Origin: Methanosarcina mazei S-6
GTDB lineage: Archaea; Halobacteriota; Methanosarcinia; Methanosarcinales; Methanosarcinaceae
Assembly (NCBI RefSeq): GCF_000970205.1
Contig: NZ_CP009512.1
Location: 2,108,001-2,172,000, forward strand
Reading direction: 5' to 3'
DNA length: 64,000 nucleotides
This document shows, piece after piece, positions 19,007 to 27,874 of the stretch. Under the pieces are notes generated by a model, which did no database searches, had not been told where the DNA came from, and worked only from the letters and a program-made list of their open reading frames with translations. Position 1 is the first letter of the stretch; each line of letters begins with the position of its first letter. Made by a program: the position numbers and the translations under genes.

Positions 19007-22000
19007 TTGACAACCGATACCACCGAAAAGGGCCTCGAAACCCTCATTGTCGAAGCGATGACAGGAACGAAACCCGACCCTGCGCAAACAGACATGGGCA
19101 GAGAACCGAGTGCACTTTACGGTGGTACCGGCTGGATACTCGGGCGCTGGCAGGACTACGACCGCGAATATGCTGTTGACCTTGTGCAGCTGACCAGATT
19201 CCTCAAATCCACACAGCCGGAAGTTGCTGAATCCCTTGACCTTGAAAATTCCAGCCCCACACGCCAGAAGTTCCTCGCCCGCCTGCAGGGGGAGGTTGCC
19301 AGGCGCGGGATAATCGAAGTGTTCAGGAGCGGAATAAAGCACGGGAAATACGACATAGATCTCTTTTACGGAACTCCGACTCCGGGAAACACAAAAGCTG
19401 AAGAACGCTATGCTTTGAACCGCTTCAGCGTTACAAGGCAGCTCCGCTACAGCCGGGGCGAAACACAACTTGCACTCGACCTCTGCCTTTTCATAAACGG
19501 TTTGCCGGTAGCTACTTTTGAACTCAAGAACAGCCTCACAAAACAGACCGTGGAAGACGCTGTGGAACAGTATAAAAGAGACCGTGACTCTCGTGAGCTG
19601 CTGTTCCAGTTCGGGCGCTGCATGGTCCATTTTGCTGTGGACGACCATGAGGTGAAGTTCTGCACGCAGCTTAACGGCAAAAATTCCTGGTTTCTGCCCT
19701 TCAACCAGGGCTACAACGACGGTACAGGCAACCCTCCTAACCCTGCCGGCATCAAGACTGACTATCTCTGGAAGAAAATCCTCACCCCTCAGGGGCTTAC
19801 CGACATCCTTGAAAATTATGCTCAGGTAGTGGAAGAAAAGGACGAAAAGACCGGGAAAAAGAAAAAAGTGCAGATTTTCCCTCGCTATCACCAGTTAGAC
19901 GTTGTTCGGAAACTGCTCGCCCATGCAGAATGGCACGGTGCAGGCATGCGCTACCTGGTACAACACTCGGCAGGGAGCGGGAAGAGTAATTCCATTGCGT
20001 GGCTTGCTCACCAGCTTATCAGCCTCAAGAAAGACGATAAGGAAATCTTTGACTCCATAATCGTAATCACTGACAGGCGCGTCCTTGACAAACAGATCCG
20101 CGACACAATCAAGCAGTTTGCCCAGGTGGGCTCGACAGTCGGGCATGCCGAACGTTCAGGAGACCTGCGGAAGTTCATCGAGAGCGGAAAGAAGATAATC
20201 ATCTCCACGGTCCAGAAATTCCCGTTCATTCTTGATGAGATCGGAAACGAGCACCGCGGTCGGAAATTTGCAATTATCATAGATGAGGCTCATTCCAGCC
20301 AGGGCGGGCGCACAGCAGCAGCCATGAGTGAGGCGCTTTCAGATTCGAAAGACCAGAAAGATCCTGAAGATACTATCAACGATGCACTGCAAAAGAGGAT
20401 GGAAGCCCGTAAAATGCTTCCCAACGCCAGCTACTTCGCATTTACCGCAACTCCGAAAAACAAAACACTGGAGCTTTTCGGGGAACCGTACAAAGATGGA
20501 GATAAGATAAAGCACCGGCCTTTCCACAATTACACCATGAAGCAGGCTATTCAGGAAGGTTTCATTCTGGACGTGCTCAGGTATTACACACCTGTAAACA
20601 GCTATTACAAACTGATCAAGACGGTGGAAAGTGACCCAGAGTTTGATACCAAAAAAGCAAAAAAGAAGCTTCGAAAGTACGTCGAGAGCCACGATTACGC
20701 CATCCGGCTCAAGGCTGAAATTATAGTAGACCACTTCCAGGAACAGGTGATCGCTCTCAACAAGATAGGAGGACAGGCAAGGGCGATGGTGGTTACAAAC
20801 GGAATTGAACGTGCCATCCAGTATTATCATGCCATCCGGGATTACCTGCTGGAGCTCAATAGCCCCTATAAGGCAATTGTAGCTTTTTCCGGAGAGCATG
20901 AGTACGGTGGAGTAAAAGTTACAGAAGCCACTCTAAACGGTTTTCCATCAAGCCAGATTGAAGACAAAATAGAGGAAGAGCCTTACCGCTTCCTGATCTG
21001 TGCCGACAAGTTCCAGACCGGCTATGACGAGCCGCTCCTGCACACAATGTATGTTGACAAAGTCCTTTCAGGGATTAAAGCCGTGCAGACGCTCTCCCGG
21101 CTCAACAGGGCTCACCCGAAGAAGCACGATGTTTTTGTGCTTGACTTCATGAACGATACTGACACAATCCAGGATGCTTTCTCGGATTACTACCGTACCA
21201 CGGTCCTTAGTGATGAGACCGATCCCAACAAGCTTCACGACCTTAAATCCGATCTTGATAGTTATCAGGCCTATTCCCCGGAGCAGATAGAGCAGTTCGT
21301 TGAACTTTACCTGGGAGGAGCTGATAGGGATAAACTTGATCCGATCCTCGATGTCTGCGTTGCCACTTATAAAGACCATCTTGACGAAGACGAACAGGTT
21401 GACTTCAAAAGCAAAGCAAAAGCTTTCTCCCGTACCTACGGCTTCCTCGCTTCAATCTTGCCATACACAAATGCCGATTGGGAAAAGCTCTCAATCTTCC
21501 TCAATTTCTTGATACCAAAATTGCCTGCTCCAAGGGAGGAAGACCTTTCAAAAGGTATCCTCGAAGCAATTGACATGGACAGTTACCGGGTAGAAAAACA
21601 GGCTGTTGTGAATATCCAGCTTCCTGATTCGGATTCCGAAATAGAGCCGGTACCTACAGAAGCCGGTGGGTTCAAGCCAGAACCTGAGCTTGATCGGCTC
21701 AGCAATATCCTCAAAACTTTCAACGATCAATTTGGCAATATCCGCTGGACTGATAGCGATAGGGTACACAGGCTGATTACCGAGGAAATCCCTGCAAGGG
21801 TAGCTGCAGATGTTGCTTATCAGAACGCGAAGAAAAACTCGGACAAGCAGAACGCCAAGATAGAGCATGACAAAGCCCTTGCTCGTGTAATGATTGCCCT
21901 GATGAAAGACGACACCCAGCTTTTCAAATTGTTCAGCGACAACGAATCTTTCCGCAGAACGCTAACAGACGCAATTTTCGAGCGGACTTACTCACAATAA
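19007..22000 (+). CDS. hsdR: Type I restriction endonuclease/translocase subunit HsdR
   Basis: A 997-residue restriction subunit. The N-terminal nuclease domain has DIDLFYG and ATFELKNS (E-x-K near residue 171). The helicase part has Walker A SAGSGKS near 325, DEAH near 425, SAT-like FTATP and motif VI QTLSRLNR. With HsdM and HsdS it translocates DNA and cuts unmodified targets. The TTG at 19007 is used because GAGGG lies 10 bases upstream; an ATG at 19000 is in another frame. About 850 bases separate it from hsdS, with a DUF488-like gene between, so it probably has its own promoter. Confidence 0.93.
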   Translation: MTTDTTEKGLETLIVEAMTGTKPDPAQTDMGREPSALYGGTGWILGRWQDYDREYAVDLVQLTRFLKSTQPEVAESLDLENSSPTRQKFLARLQGEVARRGIIEVFRSGIKHGKYDIDLFYGTPTPGNTKAEERYALNRFSVTRQLRYSRGETQLALDLCLFINGLPVATFELKNSLTKQTVEDAVEQYKRDRDSRELLFQFGRCMVHFAVDDHEVKFCTQLNGKNSWFLPFNQGYNDGTGNPPNPAGIKTDYLWKKILTPQGLTDILENYAQVVEEKDEKTGKKKKVQIFPRYHQLDVVRKLLAHAEWHGAGMRYLVQHSAGSGKSNSIAWLAHQLISLKKDDKEIFDSIIVITDRRVLDKQIRDTIKQFAQVGSTVGHAERSGDLRKFIESGKKIIISTVQKFPFILDEIGNEHRGRKFAIIIDEAHSSQGGRTAAAMSEALSDSKDQKDPEDTINDALQKRMEARKMLPNASYFAFTATPKNKTLELFGEPYKDGDKIKHRPFHNYTMKQAIQEGFILDVLRYYTPVNSYYKLIKTVESDPEFDTKKAKKKLRKYVESHDYAIRLKAEIIVDHFQEQVIALNKIGGQARAMVVTNGIERAIQYYHAIRDYLLELNSPYKAIVAFSGEHEYGGVKVTEATLNGFPSSQIEDKIEEEPYRFLICADKFQTGYDEPLLHTMYVDKVLSGIKAVQTLSRLNRAHPKKHDVFVLDFMNDTDTIQDAFSDYYRTTVLSDETDPNKLHDLKSDLDSYQAYSPEQIEQFVELYLGGADRDKLDPILDVCVATYKDHLDEDEQVDFKSKAKAFSRTYGFLASILPYTNADWEKLSIFLNFLIPKLPAPREEDLSKGILEAIDMDSYRVEKQAVVNIQLPDSDSEIEPVPTEAGGFKPEPELDRLSNILKTFNDQFGNIRWTDSDRVHRLITEEIPARVAADVAYQNAKKNSDKQNAKIEHDKALARVMIALMKDDTQLFKLFSDNESFRRTLTDAIFERTYSQ

Positions 22001-22058
22001 CCGTGATACCCTATAAAAGAAAAATTCGCGTATCGCTGATATGACAATTCAATGAGCA

Positions 22059-22085
22059 AATTGTCGCCGCGCTGCGGAGACAATT
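22059..22085. repeat. 27-bp palindrome (DUF1016 hairpin, copy 5)
   Basis: AATTGTC/GACAATT ends and CCGC/GCGG inner arms pair around C, with two mismatched pairs. It has the same length and register as copies 1 and 3 but a GC-rich inner arm; it encodes IVAALRRQL. Confidence 0.85.
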
Positions 22086-22134
22086 GAAATGAAAACACTT
22101 CATACCGTCTATCTGCTACGAAAATAAATATGAA

Positions 22135-22159
22135 ATTGTGCAGCAGCTTGCTGCACAAT
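22135..22159. repeat. 25-bp palindrome (DUF1016 hairpin, copy 6)
   Basis: ATTGTGCAGCA and TGCTGCACAAT are exact reverse complements separated by GCT. It encodes IVQQLAAQS. Confidence 0.9.
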
Positions 22160-22233
22160 CTACCTTTTTTGCCTGAAACGTATAAAACTATCAGCAAAAA
22201 AGTGAGAGCCTTCGTCGCTTCTTAGATGCGAAA

Positions 22234-22252
22234 GTTTCACAACTGGCGAGAC
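22234..22252. repeat. Decayed palindrome (DUF1016 hairpin, copy 7)
   Basis: GTTTCACAA/TGGCGAGAC keeps the frame and centre of copy 4 but has three mismatched pairs. It encodes VSQLARQ. Confidence 0.6.
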
Positions 22253-22387
22253 AATTATCCTGTGTAAAAAATCTCCTGAAATTAAGCTGGTCAAATTTCT
22301 GGCTTTAGCCCCATAGAACCTTTCCCTTAAGATGATTTTTTTAATCGAAACCAAATAAACAAACATCATTATTCCACTAAAATGCGA

Positions 22388-22402
22388 AAAGTTATATTAT
22401 AT
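22388..22402 (+). promoter_or_regulatory. TATA-like promoter of the AbiE-like pair
   Basis: AAAAGTTATATTATATT lies about 25-30 bases upstream of the ATG at 22422, so transcription would start close to the start codon with a very short leader. Confidence 0.5.
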
Positions 22403-22421
22403 TCGCACTTTATTGGAATTA

Positions 22422-23315
22422 ATGCAATTTTCAAGGACCGAACTCCAGATTATCACAGAACTCGCAAAAGGCAATACCTCAATAAGCACCGTAGCCAAAG
22501 CTCTCAATAAAAGTGAAAAACACATCTACAGACTCTTGCAAAAACTTGAAGAAAAAGACCTTGCCTCCATCTCAGCAGGAAAAATCATCCCGAAAAAAAG
22601 CACGTTGATGGTCAGGCTTACCCGAGTTCTCGATTCTTACCCGAACTTAATCCCTCTTCTGGCAGATTCCGGAATCTCAATTCTCATCTCTCTTCTTGAA
22701 GCAAAAACTGTAGATGAAATCACTGAAGAAGCGGATGTGAAAAAGAGCACTGTATATGCTTTCTTGAAAAAAGCCCTGAAAATAAGCCTGATAAAAAAGG
22801 ATGGGGATCTTTATGCACTCAATGAAAAGCTCTGGGGAGATGTGGCTGACCTTCTAAGGGAAATAAGGGATGTCGAAAGGCTTCTTGATCCGCGAGTGCC
22901 CTATAACTCGATAATATACTACAGGGATAGGGGTGAGGTCATCTATTCCAATAAGTATGATAGTGATTCCGGGGAAAAAACAGGGTTCTCGGTTTTTGAA
23001 AAAGAGGGGATTAAGATCCTTTTGCCAACAACCTATTACTACTATTCGGAAAAAGAGCCGGAAAAAGAGCTTACAAAAGAAGATATCTTCCGGCATGCGC
23101 TTTATGTTGCGGAAAAAGAGCCTTCAGTCAGGCATTTCATATTCCTTGCAATGTTCTATTGTAAGTTTGAGGGAGAATTAAAGGATATTAAGCACGACAT
23201 CGTTGAAAACCTGAAACTTGTCCTGCAGGGGGAAAGGGTCAAGGGATATCCTTCTTTTGAAGAAATAAAGGAGAAAGCGGAGATTTATGGAATTGAGATA
23301 AAGGAAAGGAAGTAA
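22422..23315 (+). CDS. Winged-helix regulator, possible AbiEi-like antitoxin
   Basis: About 297 residues with two DNA-binding helical units. The N-terminal one (ISTVAKALNKSEKHIYRLLQKLEEKDL) is a MarR/TrmB-type wHTH; the second (VDEITEEADVKKSTVYAFLKKALKISLI) repeats the pattern. The rest is mixed and conserved-looking but unrecognised. Its stop is one base before the ATG of a nucleotidyltransferase gene. That arrangement matches AbiE-type (type IV) toxin-antitoxin pairs, in which the wHTH protein represses the operon. The frame opens at TTG 22413; ATG 22422 fits the TATA spacing better. Confidence 0.7.
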   Translation: MQFSRTELQIITELAKGNTSISTVAKALNKSEKHIYRLLQKLEEKDLASISAGKIIPKKSTLMVRLTRVLDSYPNLIPLLADSGISILISLLEAKTVDEITEEADVKKSTVYAFLKKALKISLIKKDGDLYALNEKLWGDVADLLREIRDVERLLDPRVPYNSIIYYRDRGEVIYSNKYDSDSGEKTGFSVFEKEGIKILLPTTYYYYSEKEPEKELTKEDIFRHALYVAEKEPSVRHFIFLAMFYCKFEGELKDIKHDIVENLKLVLQGERVKGYPSFEEIKEKAEIYGIEIKERK

Positions 23316-23316
23316 C

Positions 23317-23970
23317 ATGATAGAAAGTGTAGAGGAAATTCAGAAGCTTTTTAAGGAAATTGATAACTTCTTGCCCAGAACTCCTGAAACTGAAAAACTT
23401 GCAATTTTTGTTATCGGCGGGACCGTACTTCTGGAACAGGGTCTTAAACCTGCAACAAAAGACATAGACCTCGTAGTTCGAAATGGTCATGAGTTTAAGC
23501 TATTTGAAAATACTCTCAATATTCTTGGTTTTAAAAATACAAAACCAACTTCTGAATACATCCATTTAAACATTAGTCAGGTCCTTGAGCGAGAAGATTT
23601 CAGAATAGATCTTTTTCAGACAAGTGTCTGCGGAAAGTTTTCGGTCACAGATTCGATGATAGAACGAGGCAGAGAATATTTAGTTCTGGACAAACTTGCT
23701 GTTTATCTTTGCTCCAATGAAGATGTTTTCCTGTTCAAGACAATGACCGAAAGGAGCGGGGACATTGAAGACTGTATTTCTCTTGCAAAAAGAGGAGTTG
23801 AATGGGAAATAATCCTTGACGAACTTAAAAACCAAATAAAATTAAGTGGACAGAATGTATGGATAACGTGGGTTGGAGAAAGACTTGACATACTTGCAGA
23901 CGAAGGACTCTATATTCCAATACTTGAGGAAGTGGAAAGACTGAGCGAAGAATATTATGAAATGAATTAA
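23317..23970 (+). CDS. Nucleotidyltransferase, possible AbiEii/DUF6036-like toxin
   Basis: A 217-residue protein with the nucleotidyltransferase signature: GG at 34-35 and D-x-D at 49-51 (KDIDLVV), followed by KLAVYLCSNEDVFLFK and a D-x-x-D helical end, as in AbiEii/DUF6036 proteins. These transfer nucleotides to tRNA or another acceptor and can arrest growth. It is coupled to the upstream wHTH gene by a one-base gap. No other operon member follows. Assignment as a toxin is by family and context. Confidence 0.75.
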   Translation: MIESVEEIQKLFKEIDNFLPRTPETEKLAIFVIGGTVLLEQGLKPATKDIDLVVRNGHEFKLFENTLNILGFKNTKPTSEYIHLNISQVLEREDFRIDLFQTSVCGKFSVTDSMIERGREYLVLDKLAVYLCSNEDVFLFKTMTERSGDIEDCISLAKRGVEWEIILDELKNQIKLSGQNVWITWVGERLDILADEGLYIPILEEVERLSEEYYEMN

Positions 23971-24424
23971 GAAAATACGGGAGTTGAACAGAAAGTTAAA
24001 CAAAAATTTAATTTTTGATTCAGCATTATGTGGAAATGTTCACATACTTTATATACGAATGTGGCCAAAACTCCACATTAACCGAGAAAAATCAGACACA
24101 TAATAGCAAATAATTTCCAGTAAAATAAGAAATTATTTAAATCATTCGTATTTTAATGGAAAATACTGGTAAAACTGTTTTTGTTAATTTTGTTACAGCA
24201 GATTGAATTATTTTTGCATTTTGGGAAAGTCGTCCGCTTCACAACGCTTTCGACCGGTGAGAGCCCTGGTAACTGAAAGCCAAATGAACCCCGGTTTCAA
24301 GGCACTTATGCACGAAAATATTGGGGACCTGAAGTTTGAGTTTTTGAATCGGTATCATGTAAATAAAGGTAGGCTGCCGTGAATAATAATATTTATAATC
24401 TCATCAAATGTATTCACAGAACTG
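23971..24424. promoter_or_regulatory. Spacer with a TATA box flanked by TGTGG inverted repeats
   Basis: ATGTGGAAATGTTCACAT (24029-24046) and AATGTGG-N8-CCACATT (about 24059-24080) flank CTTTATATACG. This looks like a promoter with an operator on each side. A short open frame from GTG 24257 to TGA 24382 (41 residues, no recognisable domain) could be a leader peptide or noise. The first recognised gene starts at 24425, so the leader would be long. Confidence 0.45.
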
Positions 24425-25669
24425 ATGGTAGACAAATTGGCTACAGATAAATACAGTGTGCCTATTGAACACATTTTCCAGATTCACAGATCACCCTGCA
24501 AAACCGTCCTTGCAATAACCGGCGGCGGGGCAGAAATTATTGGAGAGCTCCTCCGCCACGGCAGCGGCTCTGCAACTCTACTGGATGCTGTCGTTCCTTA
24601 CAGCACAGATGCCATGGACCGTTTTCTCGGCAGGAAGCCTGAAAAATACTGCTCTGAAAAAACTGCGAGATTAATGGCAATGGTCGCTTACCAGCGAGCC
24701 CTTGGACTGTCTAAAGCAAATGAGTTTGCAGGCCAGGAAATAATAGGGATTGGAGCGACCTGCAAACTAAAAGCAGAAAACGAACGGGAAGGCAGAAAGC
24801 ACGAAATCCATGTTGCCATCCAGGCAGACTGTAAGACAGGAGTAAGTTCTCTTGAATTGACAGCAGACAGGACAAGGGAAGAGGAAGAAAAGATTGCTGC
24901 GCTCCTGATTTTCAATGTACTTGCCCGCCACTGCGTAGTTTCTGAGATAGATTTATCGGACGTGATTGAAACAGGGGAAGGAAAAAATGAAGAGGTTATT
25001 GAAAAATATGAGTTTGTCTCCAGGCCTGTTGGAGATCTCCTGAAACAGCGGAAGATTAGTCAGGATAATAATTATGAAACCCTGAGCATGGCAAGAATCA
25101 ATTTAAAAGAACCAGAAGCCTTCGAAGAACCCGGAGAGCCTGGAGAGCCCGAAAAGATCAGGCTTGTGTTCCCCGGATCTTTTGACCCCTGCCATAGAAA
25201 TCACATCCTTATGGCAATACTGGCTTCGGAAAAGCTTGGGGAACCCGTCCATTTTGAAATTTCGTTGACAAATGTGGACAAGCCTCCCATAGATTTTATT
25301 TCGCTGAACCAGAGGCTTGATTCTTTAAGGATACACAAAAATGAAAACTTTATGGGTGGCATTTGTCTGACGAATGCGCCGCTTTTCCTTCAGAAAGCGG
25401 ACCTTTTCCCGGACAGCACCTTTATCATCGGAGCGGATACTTTTAACAGGCTGTTTGACGCGAAATATTATGGAGGCACAGTCAACATACCTGCCATTTT
25501 AAAGCATTTTAAGGAGAAGAATATACGTTTCTTGGTATTTCACAGAAAATCAACTGAATTTTGCATCAATCCTGATGTCCCTGAACTTTGCGAGATTGTA
25601 TCCCTGGATGAATACGAAGATGATGGAACGTCTTCTACGGAAATCAGAAGGAAATGTGAAAATGTGTAA
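24425..25669 (+). CDS. CinA-like domain fused to NadD-like nucleotidyltransferase
   Basis: A 414-residue two-domain protein. Residues about 10-185 match the CinA C-terminal (nicotinamide-mononucleotide deamidase-like) domain: TGGGAEIIGELLRHGSGSATLLDAVVPYS, with SEKTARLMA later. Residues about 245-410 match nicotinate/nicotinamide nucleotide adenylyltransferases: FPGSFDPCHRNH (the T/HxGH ATP site in variant form, Asn in place of Gly), FIIGADTFNR, and the C-terminal GTSSTEIRRK (ISSTxxR motif). A fusion of NMN recycling and adenylation steps of NAD metabolism is the simplest reading. It is transcribed alone and convergent with the next gene. Confidence 0.8.
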   Translation: MVDKLATDKYSVPIEHIFQIHRSPCKTVLAITGGGAEIIGELLRHGSGSATLLDAVVPYSTDAMDRFLGRKPEKYCSEKTARLMAMVAYQRALGLSKANEFAGQEIIGIGATCKLKAENEREGRKHEIHVAIQADCKTGVSSLELTADRTREEEEKIAALLIFNVLARHCVVSEIDLSDVIETGEGKNEEVIEKYEFVSRPVGDLLKQRKISQDNNYETLSMARINLKEPEAFEEPGEPGEPEKIRLVFPGSFDPCHRNHILMAILASEKLGEPVHFEISLTNVDKPPIDFISLNQRLDSLRIHKNENFMGGICLTNAPLFLQKADLFPDSTFIIGADTFNRLFDAKYYGGTVNIPAILKHFKEKNIRFLVFHRKSTEFCINPDVPELCEIVSLDEYEDDGTSSTEIRRKCENV

Positions 25670-25717
25670 CAGAAAAACTGTATGAAAATCGAGTTTATTC
25701 CAGAACCAGAATAGGGT

Positions 25718-27094
25718 TTATTCCAGCATCCATTTCCAGACAGAGTTAATTATTATTCTTTTATTTTCTCCGTCCTTCCCTTCTATTTCCATAACCTCTT
25801 CGTCATCCATGGTAAGGATGAGCCCCTCGTTAAGCCCGAATTCTTCCATGGCTTCCATAAGCCCGAGAACCTCCCTTTCCCTTACTGCAGTACCCCCGAA
25901 GCAGAGGCAGACCTGAACTGCAGCCGTAACTTTTTGGCTTTCTTTTTCGGCTATAAGGAAATCACATTCTCTTGTGTTATGGAAATAATAGACCTGCTTT
26001 CCCTTTCTGAGAAGCTCAAGGAAGACAAGGTTTTCAAACCTCAGCCCCAGGCTGTCAGGATATCTGGGGAATACTGACTTGAAAAAGCCTGTGTCCCCGG
26101 CATATACTTTGCACGGGATATTGCTTTCTCTCTCATTTTCATTTTCACCTTCTTTCCCGTAATCCGGTTTTTCGGATTTATGCCTGAACATGGGGACCCG
26201 GTACAGTAAAAAAGCCTCTTCAAGGTAATCCAGATAATTTCGGACAGTGGCTTCATCCTTGATTCCGCCTGCCCGTTTCAGAGTGTCAATTGAATATTCC
26301 GATGCCATATTCGAGATCAAAAATACTGCAAGCTTTTTCAGCCCTTCAGGGTCCTGAATAGTATGCCTTTCAATAATTTCTTTTTGCAAAGTTTCTTCAA
26401 AATACTTCCTGGAAAGCCTGAAATCTCCGCTTTTGATGATCTCCGGAAAGCCGCCGTTTTCAAAATATTGAAGGAACAGGCACAGCATTTCGTCACACCT
26501 TGATGGAGTAAGGAAATTGGGTCTTGGTACCCTGAGCCCTTTAAGGGTGAGATATTCTTTAAAGGAAAAAGGCAGCAGCCTGATGATTTTAATCCCATCT
26601 GCAAAGCGCGAAGAAATTTCCTTAGATATAATACCGGCGGAAGAAGATGTTACAAATACGCGTGCTCCATCATTTTGAAGGCTGTAAACCCGGTCTCCCC
26701 ACCCGGGAAGGTAATGGATCTCATCAAGGAAATAAGAAACAGGCACTTCAGGTCTTTCCTTATCATCTATATCTTTTCCTGCAAGTCCTTCCTCATCTTC
26801 AGGTCCTTTTATGCAATACTCAGCTGCTATTTCCTTGATTTCCTGGAGGGTTTCGGGTTTCAGGTCTCTAAATCTGCTGTCCTCGAAATTGATGTAAACC
26901 TTCAAACCCTGCAAAGAGCCTGCAACCTGCCTCAAAAAAGATGTCTTGCCTGTATGAAGAGGGCCGCAGATAAAATTGACCTCACTCCCATCCAGACAGG
27001 GAGAAAACGGAATGATGCGGGGGATTATGTCCGGGCAGTTTTGGAAAAAGGTTTGATTGTCAAGAACCAGGGGAAGGAGTTCAATTCTCTGCAT
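25718..27094 (-). CDS. Archaeal-type P-loop ATPase with DUF4143 C-terminal domain
   Basis: A 458-residue protein. Walker A GPLHTGKT is at residues 44-51, Walker B SYFLDEIHYLPGW follows, then sensor FVTSSSA and LLPFSFKEYL, typical of the ATPase_2/DUF4143 family. The C-terminal domain has FENLVFLELLRKGKQVYYFHNTRECDFLI, a PD-(D/E)XK-like E...D...K pattern. The family is common in archaea with unknown function, often suspected to belong to mobile elements or DNA metabolism. It is a single gene. Confidence 0.85.
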   Translation of the reverse strand: MQRIELLPLVLDNQTFFQNCPDIIPRIIPFSPCLDGSEVNFICGPLHTGKTSFLRQVAGSLQGLKVYINFEDSRFRDLKPETLQEIKEIAAEYCIKGPEDEEGLAGKDIDDKERPEVPVSYFLDEIHYLPGWGDRVYSLQNDGARVFVTSSSAGIISKEISSRFADGIKIIRLLPFSFKEYLTLKGLRVPRPNFLTPSRCDEMLCLFLQYFENGGFPEIIKSGDFRLSRKYFEETLQKEIIERHTIQDPEGLKKLAVFLISNMASEYSIDTLKRAGGIKDEATVRNYLDYLEEAFLLYRVPMFRHKSEKPDYGKEGENENERESNIPCKVYAGDTGFFKSVFPRYPDSLGLRFENLVFLELLRKGKQVYYFHNTRECDFLIAEKESQKVTAAVQVCLCFGGTAVREREVLGLMEAMEEFGLNEGLILTMDDEEVMEIEGKDGENKRIIINSVWKWMLE

Positions 27095-27196
27095 GTGATC
27101 ATAATAATTTATGAAGTGAAACTATATAGTTATTCTGGCAGATTTGACCTTTTAAATGGACGGACATAAACCGGGCATTTTTATCGCTAGCATTAT

Positions 27197-27281
27197 TTTT
27201 TAGATTTTTATCGTTATATTGTTTCTTTAGATTTTTATCGTTATGTTGTTTTTTAGATTTTTATCGTTATGTTGTTTTTTA
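27197..27281. repeat. Three ~27-bp T-rich tandem units
   Basis: Variants of TTTAGATTTTTATCGTTAT followed by RTTGTT repeat three times with a period near 27. Units are adjacent without spacers. They lie upstream of the DUF4143 ATPase gene and may be a slippage repeat. Confidence 0.75.
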
Positions 27282-27510
27282 GAAATTTTAGCAGGATAGT
27301 CATAAAGCATTTCAGTCTTTTTTAGGCTCATATACCGTTTTCTTTTTCCCGCATCTTTTGCATAAGAAATATTTTTCTCTTACATTTGAAGAGTAAATAT
27401 TCAGCCCTCCACTTCTTTCCCACTTATGAACTCCCAGGAAACACAATATGTTTTTCCGTTGAGTTTTTCCGGAAAATTTATTATTTGTCATATCTTTTAT
27501 ATCTGTTTTA

Positions 27511-27634
27511 TCTGCTATTTGTTATATCTGCTATTTGTTATATCCGCTATTTGTTATATCCGCTATTTGTTATATCCATTATATCCGTTATATCTGCTAT
27601 TTGTACTATCCGTTATATCTGTAATTTGTACTAT
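27511..27634. repeat. 16-bp/9-bp tandem repeat array (CTATTTGTTATATCYG)
   Basis: The unit CTATTTGTTATATCCG occurs four times in a row with one variable base, then shortened 9-bp units (TTATATCCG-like) alternate with full ones. The array gives open frames rich in Ile/Tyr/Cys on the plus strand, but these lack a ribosome site and I do not call them. Confidence 0.8.
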
Positions 27635-27676
27635 CTATGCCGCCTGTTAAGCTTATAACAGGTATTTAATACAAAT

Positions 27677-27874
27677 TCAAACTTCACTTTTTTGATTTTT
27701 CACATCTACATAAAATTCAGTAAATCCGCAATCCAGACAAACATACACTTTAAATTCGCGCATTGGGCCGGTAAAATAGCATTCACTGTCAGACTCATAA
27801 CCTATACGTTCTCCAATTATGTGGCCTGGATCGAGATTTTCGCTTCCGCATTTCGGACATTTTCCCTTTTTCAT
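27677..27874 (-). CDS. Small zinc-ribbon protein
   Basis: A 65-residue protein with a four-Cys zinc ribbon: CPKCGS at residues 6-11 and CLDCGF at 46-51. The middle holds two aromatic strands. Such proteins bind nucleic acid or act as redox/Zn modules; function is unknown. The promoter side is the spacer beginning at 27875. Confidence 0.75.
   Translation of the reverse strand: MKKGKCPKCGSENLDPGHIIGERIGYESDSECYFTGPMREFKVYVCLDCGFTEFYVDVKNQKSEV

Larger units (their letters stand above)
22011..22310 (+). pseudogene. Cluster of DUF1016 gene fragments
   Basis: Four short pieces in series match the same conserved helix of DUF1016 proteins. They are EQIVAALRRQLK then stop (22053-22091), EIVQQLAAQ (22132-22158), DAKVSQLARQLSC (22225-22263) and LKLSWSNFWL then stop (22273-22308). 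Each belongs to a different subtype, and the first three are palindromic at DNA level. None continues into the nuclease domain. They follow hsdR directly. I see this as a graveyard or store of hairpin segments, not a protein-coding gene. Confidence 0.65.

Noticed and set aside
27197-27634. CRISPR-like repeat arrays
   Set aside because: The repeats are directly adjacent, 9 to 27 bases long, with no unique spacers and no cas genes.
27386-27658. Hydrophobic Ile/Tyr-rich frame as a membrane protein
   Set aside because: It is the translation of the 16/9-bp repeat array and remains open in two frames; no ribosome site.
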